27,108 nucleotides of DNA, from NCBI GenBank assembly GCA_003427395.1, contig BFEA01000019.1, forward strand, positions 4,912,261 through 4,939,368. Reading direction: 5' to 3'. Below, one piece after another: positions 9,132 through 18,184 of the stretch (position 1 is the stretch's first letter; every line of letters starts with the position of its first letter). A program made the position numbers and the translations under genes. The notes beneath the pieces were generated by a model. The model was not told where the DNA came from. It made no database searches and was given only the letters and a program-made list of their open reading frames with translations. Source of the DNA: Chara braunii (Eukaryota; Streptophyta; Charophyceae; Charales; Characeae).

Positions 9132-9494
9132 TCATTTACAAGTCAGTTCCATCAGTTCTTCCAAATGTTTTAATGCAAACTGGTTCAGCGCCTGTCGACA
9201 CTGGACGACCAATTTGGAGACCTCGGTCCCGACTGCCACAACCTCCACGATCGTAACAACTTTTTTCAGACGGTCCTCAACCGTCTTCAAATCAAATCTG
9301 TTACGAATGTGTTGTTCGACATCCAGTCCGGATAGACGTAAGTCACTCAACAGTTGGTTCCACAAGGCTAACAGTTCTTGTTTCCTATCTTCGGCCTGCT
9401 TCCGAGTCTTAAGCTCAGAAGGTCCATCTTCCACGGAGAGCGTGACGGGAACGGGAAACAAAAACGTGGTCACAAACCTCGTCAGAATAGACAT
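9132..9494 (-). pseudogene. gag: Gag N-terminal helical region
   Basis: A 120-codon open stretch with MSILTRFVTTFLFPVPVT at the start and then charged helices (KTRKQAEDRKQELLALWNQL, GLDVEQHIRNRFDL, EDRLKKVVTIVEVV). The plus-strand element retains a recognisable copy at about 16380-16560 (GSGVMVEQHVRS then FDL). Its place at the start of the gag-pol reading path suggests the Gag N-terminus. I do not recognise a named domain. The 390 bp between this and the capsid part is Lys/Glu-rich on the minus strand and broken. Confidence 0.6.
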
Positions 9495-10507
9495 CTACAA
9501 ATTTTTCAGAAGTGAGATATTTTCGAAGAACAAAAAACAAGAAAATTCATCAGTCAGGTTGATCTACCTCAAATAAACAAAAGAAGACAATTAATTTGAT
9601 TCGTCACCGAAGCCGAAACAATCTTGAACAGAAAGATTTTAATAAAATGGAACAGAAAGAAATAATTTCAATTTCTCTCATCTAATATGGCTGTTGTTCT
9701 ATTTATTCTGTGTGATGACGTTCTATACTAGTACAGCTACCGCATCCCAGGTCAGTGTGATCATCAACAACACACAAGTGAGTACATAGGCACACAACAC
9801 AACTTACGACAATAGGTAAGTCCGCCAACAAACAGAACATCAATAGTTAGCGTCTTCCTTTTCTTATGTTGTATCTTCTGAAGTCCGGTGTGATCAAATA
9901 CTCGATCTGACGTCCAACACGACAATCACGTCAGTCTTCCAACCATGCCGCCTTCGTCGTCAAAGTGCATCTTCCCACTTAGGCACGTTCGTGCCTGCCA
10001 CGTGTCACCCCTGGCATGCCAACACAACGGCTCATTGAGTCTGCCATGTCAGCACGTTCGTCCAATCATCGTCATAAATGGAGGTACACGTCAGCAGCGT
10101 GTGCCTTGATCGTCCCCGTCAGCCAGCCTGATCTCCCGTAGCGATATCAGCACGTCGCCAGTCAATTAAACAATGCCACGTCAACCAGGTAACAAAACGT
10201 CACGTCAAACAATGTCACGTCAGCGTGAAGCTCCTCAGCACAATAGACGAGTGGTGAGTTAGCGCTTGCCACGTTAACGTTTCTCAATAATCATTAGCCA
10301 CACAGTGTATCCCGATCGCAAATGTGATCGATCGGGATCTGGATTGCGACGCGATCCTGACTGGAACATCCCTTGTCGGGATACCAATGCCACATCAGCA
10401 CCTGACGAGGGTTGTCCCCTTTTTCCACGTCATTAGGCGTCACCACTTTCTTCGTCGTCGTCGTTCTCGTACAGGTTGTCGTCGTCGGTCACATCATCGG
10501 AAGTACA
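9495..10507 (-). other. 5' leader of the minus-strand element, rich in ACGT-core motifs
   Basis: This stretch of about 1 kb lies between the primer site and gag and holds no convincing coding frame. From about 9960 to 10440 it carries many related motifs on the plus strand: GCCACGTGTCACC, GCCATGTCAGCACG, ACACGTCAGCAGCG, GCCACGTCAACCAGG, GTCACGTCAAACA, GTCACGTCAGCG, GCCACATCAGCACC and CCACGTCATTAGG. The same ACGTCA / TGACGT core recurs in the LTRs and in the leader of the plus-strand element. Confidence 0.65.
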
Positions 10508-10519
10508 ACTCCGACACCA
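10508..10519 (-). other. Primer-binding site of the minus-strand element (diverged)
   Basis: Three bases (ATT) inside the 5' LTR, the minus strand reads TGGTGTCGGAGT. This differs at three of twelve positions from TGGTATCAGAGC, the initiator tRNA-Met site present intact in the plus-strand element with the same ATT spacer. All three differences are transitions. Decay of a Met-tRNA site is the simplest explanation; a different primer tRNA is possible. Confidence 0.65.
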
Positions 10520-10522
10520 AAT

Positions 10523-11493
10523 TGCAATGAACCCTGATCGTGAAGACTCTTGTCAACAATGCAAGCCCAACTGACAACCTGATGATGATTATCAGTCATC
10601 ATAATCGTGCCCAGATAGAATGAGATGAGAAAAACATACACAAACAAAGGAGAGAGGAGGAAGAATAAACTTAGAAAGAAAATAGACAACAATGCCCACT
10701 TCTACTTCGGGCTTCCTCCTCGATCACCACCTCGATAATCAATAATATGAACGCGAATTTGAAGTTTTATCACAATGTGCCACGTGGCACGTCAATCATT
10801 CCTCATCAGCGAGCTGGAGCAATGTCGACGTCAAGATAACCAGGTATGTATCCACTATCGTCCCACAGTCATGATCTCTTCCCGAGTGTCGTCGAAACAA
10901 AACAGCAATGTCACTCGCGTAGCCTTGCCACGTCAACAATATATGTGGTGGCAGCCACGTAAGCGGCGGCGCGTGGCAGCTGCCACGTCAGCATGCCCGG
11001 AAGACAATTGCAAGCCAGCCACCATGCCGAGCCAGCAGAGCGTCGCCGTAGTTCGCCCAGTTGCTAGCGTTGAGGCAGCGTCCAGCCAGCGTCGCAGAGT
11101 TGTGCTAGCGTCGTCGTCAACGCGTGAAGTCAGCATTGACTTAAGACAGAATGTTCCTCCAAGCCAAGAGGTCAACGCTTTTATAGCGTTGACGCGGGGT
11201 CTGGACCCCAGGTGCTGCCTCCCTTAGCCGTCGAGATCTCAATGCAGATGACGGCCCGAATCGGTCTTGAAACATAATTATCTGTGGCCTTCATGCTGTC
11301 TAGGTAGTTGCGCACAACAAGTGAGTGTATCCGACCAAGGGCCTGGGCGCGGTACCTTTGACCTGGCAGTTGACTTTGACCCTTAACCCCTCGGGGGCAA
11401 TGCGTGGTCACACTGCGTAGTGCAGGTCGAGTTTGGCCTATGTTGTCTGGGCTTCGTTTGAAGGCCCAGACTGCTGCAGAACAGGTTATTGCA
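10523..11493 (-). repeat. 5' LTR of the minus-strand element
   Basis: A 971-bp block matching 3035-3965. On the plus strand it starts TGCAATGAACCC and ends GGTTATTGCA, so its ends form the short inverted repeat TGCAAT/ATTGCA. It keeps segments missing from the 3' copy (near 10937-10965 and 11090-11110). It contains the palindrome at 10777-10790 and several CCACGTCA sites. It should carry promoter and polyadenylation signals, but I cannot place a TATA box with confidence. Confidence 0.92.
10777..10790. promoter_or_regulatory. 14-bp ACGT palindrome in the 5' LTR
   Basis: A perfect GTGCCACGTGGCAC, identical to the sites at 3289-3302 and 22889-22902. A further ACGTCA core follows immediately. 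Confidence 0.5.
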
Positions 11494-11883
11494 CATCAAA
11501 AACTTTTCTGGTTACTTGTGGCAGATTGTTTATTTTTTTCAAGTTTTTTGTTGTTTTTTTTTGTGATTGTTCGCCAATTTTTAGGAACAAATTTTATGTT
11601 TGTCGCGTTTACCATTTTCACCAAGTGAGCTTGATTTCAAACGAAATCGACTCAGTTAAAAGATACAGGCACAAAGCCAGATCAAATTTCAATTGATTTT
11701 TTGCATAGAAAAAATGTTGCATAACAAAATAATATATTGCATGCTTAATATAATGCCAGAAATCTAAGATCAATTTCTGCAGGAAACCACAAAAAATTAC
11801 GGCCGCTCACCCTAGCCAGTGATCGTCGAGCTGTTTGGGATTCTCAGAGACTTAACGCAATGCATCTTACTTGTTTCTTCCCT
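11494..11883. other. AT-rich flank, no gene seen
   Basis: The first bases, CATC, repeat the bases before the 3' LTR and are the presumed target duplication of the minus element. The rest is AT-rich with T runs, and I see no coding or RNA signal. Confidence 0.5.
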
Positions 11884-12055
11884 TCTTTTTTTATTTTTGT
11901 TTTGTTTTTTATTTTTTAAGAAAACATCGACGGTGGGTGTAGAAGGGTTGTTGATAAGAGAAGACACCCATTCTACAGGCCACGCCATTGGATGACTCTG
12001 TTCCATTGGTGAGGCGCTGCACCTGCTGGAAACCAGGTCCAGCATCCCTTCACAA
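11884..12055 (-). mobile_element. SINE-like copy, minus orientation
   Basis: The reverse complement reads GGGATGCTGGACCTGGTTT, CCAGCAGGTG, CAGCGCCTCACCAATGGA and then a region ending in A-rich sequence (plus-strand T/A-rich block at about 11886-11920). This is the same order as the other copies. The tail side and orientation match the copies at 2055, 2588 and 5066. Confidence 0.65.
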
Positions 12056-12533
12056 CATTATAAATGAGCCAACGTTACAAATTTTACAGGTTGTACCATC
12101 GTCCGCATTCATATCAGGTGGACCCTTTGATGAAGAGGGTTCCCAGTTCCCATGTTTCTCCAATGATCGGTCCGAGCACTGATCCCTGGAGAGAGCCAGC
12201 AGTAGGAAGTCACTGAGTTCATAAGTGAGTCAAGGATGCTGCTTTCGCACATATTGTACTCTTTGCATGCCATCTGTCCAATGTCCCATGCTTGTTGTTG
12301 CTCTTGTCCTCATACCGGTTGCTTGCCACAGTGACCTGAAGATGCCCAATTGTCCCCATCGTCTGCAGCGGTTGTACGGACAGCGGGATGATAGAGGATC
12401 AGGGGGCGGAAGGGGGGGTCGGTGGGCCGGTGGGGGAAGGGGGGTTCAGAAGGAGATGGTGGCGAGGGAAGCTGGTGCGAAGCAGGATGGGTTACTGCAG
12501 GGCAGGGCCAGGGACCATTGTGCGATGTGGGTT
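12056..12533. other. No gene recognised; G-rich stretch
   Basis: No coding function is supported. From about 12395 to 12450 the plus strand has runs of G separated by short spacers (GGGGGCGGAAGGGGGGGTC and following), a candidate for G-quadruplex formation. The position just downstream of the minus-strand LINE remains means it could be LINE 3' sequence. Confidence 0.4.
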
Positions 12534-13855
12534 CTAAGGGATCAACAGAAAGTTGGTTAGGAGGTGTGGGACTGCAAAGTTTTCCAGGGGTCTTCTTTGC
12601 CAGGAGGGTTCATCTGCCCTCCAAATTTTCCATCGTATGTTGAGATCATCCAGTAGTTCAGAGAAGGCTTGGTGCGGATCCTGCCAGATCTCGCAGTAGG
12701 ATTCCCGCAAAGTTACCCTGAGACTGGGGTCTGTTTCGTCGTGATAGCTTTGTTTCATTGTCTTACAGGCATGTTGTGTGCGAGATCTTATCTCTTCTTC
12801 TATCGCATGTTGTGATTGTTGCAGACCGAATTGGTAGTCTTTTCTCTCAAAGGAGCACCTCACTCTCCAGGCTTGCATGATAACGTGCAGCCTCATATAT
12901 GAGAAGAGTTTCGTGGCAAACGGAGTCCAGTGCGCTAGTAAGTTTTGATTTTTGCGCAGCAGGATGAGGCTGAGCTCCCATGGATATGGATGTTCATTAG
13001 CGAATGGATCGCCGCGTCCCACCACCTCCATATTTGGGCAACCATCAGGCACGCCAGTAGACAGTGCTCAAGGGTTGCCCTGGCCGGCTGTGTTGCCCTT
13101 CCACAGTAGAAGCAGATGGGGGACAGTAGGCCTTTCTGCTCAAGGTCTGTTCTCGAGACGAGCCAGTTGCGGGTGGGGAGACAGCGGTGTAAGATTGCCA
13201 TTATAGGGACTTGAGGCTAGTGGGCATTAGTTTGGCATACTTGGTCCAAGGGAGGTTGTGCAGCAGCTGTGGATTCAATGGTGAAATCCTTCTCCCATCT
13301 CTGTGAGATCGTCTATCCAATCTGTTGCTGTGAACAAGCTGCTTTGTACCCTCCTTTAACAGTGTAGTCCCAGATGTGCACGGTTTGTTGGCCTGTCCAT
13401 TCCCAGTCGTCCAGGTCAAAGGGGAGTCGGGCAATGGGTGTGGCAAGCTCGTATGCTTGGTAGTCGTTGTTCTGGTCACCCACCACACTCACATTTATCA
13501 GGCCCGCCCACAGTTCGATGGTATCCAAGTCTTCATTCCGGAGCAGATGAGAGAACCGCACTCCCGAGATGTGCAGGGCAAAAACTTCCAGTGTGCACCT
13601 CCCACTGTTAGTATTGCGTTACCCTATAAACAGTCGCCCGTCTGGGCAGGTCAACGTATCTAACCACCAAGTCTCGTGGTTGAATCATTGGGCCTGTTTT
13701 AAGGATTTGCCGCCAAGCTAGAGGGAGAGCATCTATCAATTGGTGGGCCTTACTTCCACGTTCCTTACGTACTTAAGCTTGGCTTAATGAGGATGGAGCC
13801 ATCTGGGGGCCACAGTTCAAGCCATTTCACTCTATGGCCACTGAATTGCTTTGGT
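12534..13855 (-). pseudogene. LINE (non-LTR retrotransposon) ORF2 3' part, frameshifted
   Basis: Reading right to left, fragments in different frames form a plausible single protein. They are QFSGHRVKWLELWPPDG (about 13850-13790), HQLIDALPLAWRQILKTG (about 13740-13690), HETWWLDTLTCPDGRLFIG (about 13680-13625, then TAA), VRFSHLLRNEDLDTIELWAG and WEWTGQQTVHIWDYTVKGGY (13561-13313). The next, from 13201, is ILHRCLPTRNWLVSR, then CFYCGRA and LEHCLLAC. The C-x2-C ... H-x3-C pattern after the CLPTRNWL stretch is typical of the zf-RVT domain at the C-terminus of plant LINE and RT-like ORFs. A further open frame (13052-12534) with no known domain follows. The endonuclease and RT parts are absent, as in a 5'-truncated copy. 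Identification rests on pattern memory, not alignment. Confidence 0.7.
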
Positions 13856-14279
13856 TTCCTACAAACTGCTTGCAAGCAACTGCTCGTGAGCAGTTACTGT
13901 AGGTCAATTCATCAAAATAGAAAAAGGAAAAAACAAAGGAGATGGATTTGCTGAAGCACTACAAAAAGCCAAACAATCCATCTTTTCCCCCGTGTTTCCT
14001 TTAAACCACTAGTACCTCCGCCAGTGTTGCGAAAATTGGGAAAACAGGCAGTTTTCCCATTTTCCCCGAATCGTTCCAAGGTCCCAGAGGCTCGGTAAGG
14101 AGAATAAAGTTTAGTTTTATATCGCCCGCTCGTGAAAGGGATAAAAAAGAAAGAAGATACCTTCTCTACTGCAATAGAAGATATTTTCTCTACTGCAATG
14201 ATGTCGGGCAGGGTAGTCTAGGAGGCCGTGCTCACAGTGGTCCTCCACAGAATGAATCTTACAGTTAAAACGGTCAGAT
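13856..14279. other. Flank of the plus retroelement with small inverted and direct repeats
   Basis: No gene is seen. A hairpin GAAAATTGGGAAAAC / GTTTTCCCATTTTC lies at 14031-14064. A 24-bp direct repeat built on TTCTCTACTGCAAT spans about 14154-14201. An inverted pair GATGGATTTG / CAATCCATC lies near 13942 and 13974. The final CAGAT (14275-14279) is the left target duplication of the plus element. Confidence 0.5.
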
Positions 14280-14795
14280 TGCAATAACCCATGCCATATT
14301 TCTCGTGGAACTGAGGACCCTCAGAAGGCCTACCTGGCCGCCCTCAGCCCAGGCCAAACAAGGGCAGAAAAAAACCTTTACGAATTCAGGGCCTAGGCGT
14401 GTGACAGTTGACTTTGGTCACATGTCGGTCCACCCAACAGCCAAAGTCCAGAGGTACCTAGCCCAGACTGCAGGTCAAGCACACACACTTGTTTGTATGC
14501 AGGTACCCAGACAGCATCAGGTCCAAGGGAGAAGTCTGCAACTGTACAATCCGGGCCTTGAGATGTGAGTCAATCAGGACGATTGGGGGAAAGGCACCTG
14601 AGCCCAGACAGCCTCGACGACTGCTACTTAAGGCTGACCTCGAGCGAGTCAAGCATTCAGTCTTGCGATGCTGCTATGACGCTGGCTCGACTTTGACAGC
14701 GCTGGCTTTATGCTGGTTGTGCACACGCATTGCGGACGACGACACAAGCTGGAGGCGGGATGCTGGTGCTTCTTCGGTGCACCATGGCATGCTGA

Positions 14796-15066
14796 CGTGG
14801 CGGTGCCTCTGGTATATGTGGCGCTGCCTCTGGGCTATTGGGCATGCCGATGTGGCGCTGCCTTTGGTATATGTGGTGCTGCCTCTGGTCTACGTGGCAT
14901 GTTGATGTGGCGCTGCCTCTGGTCTACGTGGCATGCTGACATGGCGCTGCCTCTGGTATATGTGGCACTGCCTCTGGTCTACGTAGCATGCTGCCATGGC
15001 GCTGCCTGTGGTATATGTGGCGTTGTTCCTTGTATATATGGCGCTGCTATTGGTCTACATTGTTGA
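14796..15066. repeat. Minisatellite in the 5' LTR with alternating 21- and 34-bp subunits
   Basis: Subunits of the form GTGGCGCTGCCTCTGGTATAT (21 bp) alternate with a 34-bp form, GTGGCGCTGCCTCTGGTCTA plus CGTGGCATGCTGA(C/T). They make a higher-order unit of about 55 bp, present roughly five times with divergence. The 3' LTR keeps only one partial unit. Many subunits contain a (G/A)TGTGGC or GACGTGGC core. Confidence 0.85.
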
Positions 15067-15243
15067 TGTGGCGTATGCCACCTATCTTGGTTGCTGACGT
15101 GGCATTATCCACGCTGTCTACATGAGGTGACTAGTTGCGAGGAAGAGGAAGATCGGGATCTGTGGATGTAGAGAATCGGGTACTCTTGTAACTGGCTTCG
15201 TTACTGGAAATTTGTTGTGTCTTCAAAGTCTTCATGAGATAAA

Positions 15244-15257
15244 GTGCCACGTGACAC
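15244..15257. promoter_or_regulatory. 14-bp ACGT palindrome, one mismatch
   Basis: GTGCCACGTGACAC differs at one base from the perfect palindrome at 22889-22902 in the partner LTR. It is preceded in both LTRs by the same GAGATAAA sequence. Confidence 0.45.
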
Positions 15258-15525
15258 TATTGTATGTGATCAGGATTAACCTTATTATCATTGAATCATT
15301 GACGATGTGATGTGGAAAGAAGTCCGGAGAAGGAAAGGGATCTGAAGGGTTCTGGGTATTCTCTCTTCCTCTCCTTTATCTATTCTCCCTCCACACTCTT
15401 CTTTTTGTGAATAATGAGATACTGCTCGAGATATCACTTCACGATCTGGAGACTTTCAGGCAGATATTGAACCCACTGATGATTGGCGACTTCTGAGTAC
15501 CTAACGGACTAGGTTCATTGCAATT

Positions 15526-15537
15526 TGGTATCAGAGC
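15526..15537 (+). other. Primer-binding site for initiator tRNA-Met
   Basis: TGGTATCAGAGC, three bases (ATT) after the 5' LTR end, is the standard plant LTR-retrotransposon primer site, complementary to the 3' end of initiator methionine tRNA. Minus-strand DNA synthesis would start here. Confidence 0.95.
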
Positions 15538-16299
15538 TCCTCTTCATCGTGATCTGCTGTCTGTTGTCAGGTGCTGACGTGGCACCCAGGTAAGTGGGAG
15601 GTGCCGCATGTGCAACATGAAACGCGTTTATTGACGCGCGCAGTCATACCTCAAGTCTAGACATTGTAATAGTGCACCTGCGAGCAGCCGTCCCTTGAAG
15701 ATGATGACGTAGCTGCATTGAAGATACCAGTGAGAGTTTCGTTGGCAATGTGTTGACATGGCGCTGGTATAGAGAGAGAGATTGGTACCGCCGATGAGGC
15801 ACATTGTTTATTTTGCATGTTATTTATGTGCTACTATGGTTCGCCAGTGTTGAAATTGTGATATGTTTGTGCTGCTGACGTGGCATCCCCCCTTGTAGAC
15901 CTACCAGATCCTTTATGTGCTGATGTGGCACATTATCTGTTGTGTTGGCATGCCAGGGGTGATACGTGGCATGTAAAGATTGTGTCGAGGATTGCATTGC
16001 TTCTGCAGATGGTACAGTAGGAGCTAACCATTGTTTGTGTGGTTGTGTTGACTTTCTTCTTACCTGTTGATTGTCTGTGGTTGTTGTGTGTACTTACAAG
16101 CGTGTTATTGTCTTGATCACACTGAGGTTAGAACAAGGTTTATTTCTATTTCCTGAATTGTTGTTTATTTCTTGCTGAAGAAATTTGGATCGGTATGACC
16201 GTGGACTTTATTATTAAGACATTTTTATATATTGTGTCGTAAACACATCTGAAGATGTCTTTTTTTTCAAACTCTCAGCGTCTCTCCATTCTGACTCGC
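15538..16299 (+). other. 5' leader of the plus-strand element
   Basis: There is no convincing coding frame. The leader has repeated GCTGACGTGGCA (15574, 15881), GCTGATGTGGCAC (about 15909) and GATACGTGGCATG (about 15961) motifs, the same ACGT theme as in the LTRs and in the minus element's leader. The later part is T/G-rich. Confidence 0.6.
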
Positions 16300-16868
16300 T
16301 TCGTTCCTCATTTTTTCCAGCTTGTCTCTGTGATCCTTTTCGCTGATGAAGAAGGTGAACTCTGAACCCGTAATCAGATTGAAGACCGACGGCAAATGAT
16401 GCAAGGTCGTCTTGAACAACTCGTAAATGAGTTGCATGGTTCTGGAGTCATGGTTGAACAACACGTACGCAGCTAGTTCGATCTGCGTGCTGCAAAAAAC
16501 AAACTTAAAGAGGTTGTTACGACTGTTCAAATGATGGAGGCCAATACAAGGGTGCAGCGGACTATCGAATGACCCTTGATCAATATGTCGTCGAGGAGCT
16601 CGCGAAGATCGCTGCAGGCAAGCCGAAAGAAGAACGGAAAATAAAAGAAGAAAGAAAGGAAGAAGAAAGAAAGTCAGAACTGAATGCGGATACAATGTTG
16701 GCAAACATTCGACAATTGGAAGAAGCATTGAACGAGGGAAAAAAAAGAATGGATAAGTACCGAAGGATAAAAATTGAAAAAGAACAGCGAGAGAGAAAGG
16801 TGGAAGAAATTAGGCAACAATTTCACATTGATAAGACAGAAACTCTGCATCTGTTCTTGGCAACTTGA
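16300..16868 (+). pseudogene. gag: Gag N-terminal region and Lys/Glu-rich coiled coil
   Basis: About 16380-16560 reads, through stops, GSGVMVEQHVRS, FDLRAAKNKLKEVVTTVQ, which aligns with the minus element's gag N-terminus (GLDVEQHIRNRFDL). A separate 99-codon open frame from 16569 follows. It starts MTLDQYVVEELAKIAA and then becomes extremely Lys/Glu/Arg-rich (KEERKIKEERKEEERK), a strong coiled-coil candidate. Whether the two parts were joined in one ancestral frame cannot be settled here. No enzymatic motif is present. Confidence 0.55.
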
Positions 16869-17159
16869 TGGCCTATCCGGCACACCTTGAAACAAAGATT
16901 GATAATAACACCGCAACATTGGAGTCGGTGTTGAGACTAGTGAAAGGGAAACGTAAAGTGTTAATTGAGGAGGAGGTCAGGGAAAAGAAAATAAAGAACC
17001 CTAGGACAAGTTGATGAAAGATGTAATGAGGGGGGAGGACAAACCCGGACCCTCGAAGAAGGAGTCCGAAGAACTGGCCAAGAAGAAAGAAAACTGGCTG
17101 ACAAGAAAGAAGAACCAGTTAAGGAAGCAGAGAAGCCAAAAAGGAAAGAAAAGGTTAAG

Positions 17160-17465
17160 ATGAAATTGTCATTCACCTACAACAACAAAAAGGAAGAAAA
17201 CTTGTTGTTGTGGATTGCTGAAATACAGACTTATTGTGACACTGCACCCGTTGAGCCTGAAAGTCAAGTTGCTTTTTCCACATCTTGTCTAGGAGGAATG
17301 ACCAAGGAATGGGTGTTGGCCGAAGCCAACGCTGCTGGCTTTGAGGATATAGGGGAGTGGGCTAAAACCCTAACGTTGAGGCAGTTTCTCCAGAAAATCA
17401 AGGAGAGATTGCTTGACAAGACGACAACCGATAAAGCTTTCGATGAACTCACCACCATTGGCTAA
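17160..17465 (+). pseudogene. gag: Gag capsid-type region
   Basis: A 101-codon open frame MKLSFTYNNKKEENLLL, IAEIQTYCDTAPVEPESQVA, AEANAAGFEDIGEWAKTLT, FLQKIKERLLDKTTTDKAF. It matches residue for residue, with scattered changes, the frame at 8742-8254 of the minus element. A stop (TAA, 17463-17465) follows TTIG, after which the frame continues recognisably. It is the conserved structural core of Gag in this family. Confidence 0.85.
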
Positions 17466-18110
17466 AAGCGTTGGGCTTCAGTTGATTCATTGTCTCGTGC
17501 GGTTAATCGTATTTTGCAGGTACCTGGACTGAACTTACACGACAACCAGGTTCTCTACATCTACTCACGTGCATTGCCCGAGCCCATTCGTGGATAACTC
17601 GTGGCCGAGTTGAAGTCGGGTAACTATAACTATCGGCAGTTTCGCGATCTCGCTCTCCAGAGATAGCAGATAACCGCACAGATAAAGGGGTTTTACGCTT
17701 CGGTGGTTAAGTAGGGACCCGTAGGAGGTTATGGCAAGCGAGTCCTTTGGCGGCAAAAGCGCTAGGACTATATGCTTGTGCTATTTGACGATGAGACTGT
17801 GGAGAAATTACCTTTGGAAGAGTCTGAGGGAGGAGGAGGTAACGACGACAGTGAGTCCGAGAAGGGTGACGTCACTGCTGTCATGACCAACAAGGGAGGC
17901 CAGACCCAACGGAAGAAGAAGAAGAGGTCACGCTTGTTTCCCGAGCACCCCGACATTGCGTTCGAAAGACCTTGGGAGAACATGAACATGACACGCGAGG
18001 AATGACAGTCCAAGATGGACAACCGCCAGTGCCTCAAGTGTGGCACCGTTGGGCACGTGATAGCCTGGTGCCCGCTTATTCGTAACCCGAAAGCGAGCAG
18101 CCAATAGGAG
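17466..18110 (+). pseudogene. gag: Gag C-terminal region with CCHC zinc knuckle, several stops
   Basis: The frame resumes with SVDSLSRAVNRILQVPGLNL and YIYSRALPEPIRG, then a TAA where the minus copy has His. At least three more stops follow up to 17766. An acidic and Lys-rich stretch (17772-18005) is followed by TGA. The zinc knuckle CLKCGTVGHVIAWC (C-x2-C-x4-H-x4-C) is at 18030-18071. It would bind RNA in the nucleocapsid. Confidence 0.88.
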
Positions 18111-18184
18111 TAGCATTTGCTCCTACTGAGTCGAAGAGTATAGATCAAGATTGAGGTAAGGCGCCTATAACCCCTTCTACCCCT

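Larger units (their letters stand above)
3035..11493 (-). mobile_element. Ty3/gypsy LTR retrotransposon (chromovirus type), degenerate full-length copy, minus strand
   Basis: This 8.46-kb element reads right to left. It runs 5' LTR 10523-11493, primer site near 10508-10519, leader, gag about 9494-7629, protease about 7344-7090, RT about 6812-6078, RNase H about 5948-5403, integrase about 5327-4122, chromodomain-like tail to 4005, polypurine tract 3966-3978, and 3' LTR 3035-3965. The order PR-RT-RH-IN is diagnostic of Ty3/gypsy. LTR ends are TGCAAT...ATTGCA, and the direct repeat CATC flanks the element. It is dead: it carries frameshifts, stops, an RT Asp-to-Asn change, an integrase deletion and a SINE insertion. 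The plus-strand element at 14280-23158 is a related but distinct family. Confidence 0.93.
14280..15522 (+). repeat. 5' LTR of the plus-strand element (expanded by a minisatellite)
   Basis: The LTR starts TGCAATAACCC and ends GGTTCATTGCA, a TGCAAT/ATTGCA terminal inverted repeat. At 1243 bp it is about 410 bp longer than its partner at 22325-23158. The extra sequence (about 14638-15045) consists of a unique part and a tandem array. Outside it the two LTRs match closely with scattered differences. Confidence 0.94.

Noticed and set aside
12225-12643. Gly-rich plus-strand ORFs near 12.4 kb
   Set aside because: The Gly/Arg content comes from a G-rich low-complexity tract. The opposite strand next to it carries the LINE remains.
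14710-15066. Plus-strand ORF with repeated Leu-Val-Tyr-Val-Ala units inside the 5' LTR
   Set aside because: It is a translation of the minisatellite; the partner LTR lacks the array, and no start context or domain supports a protein.
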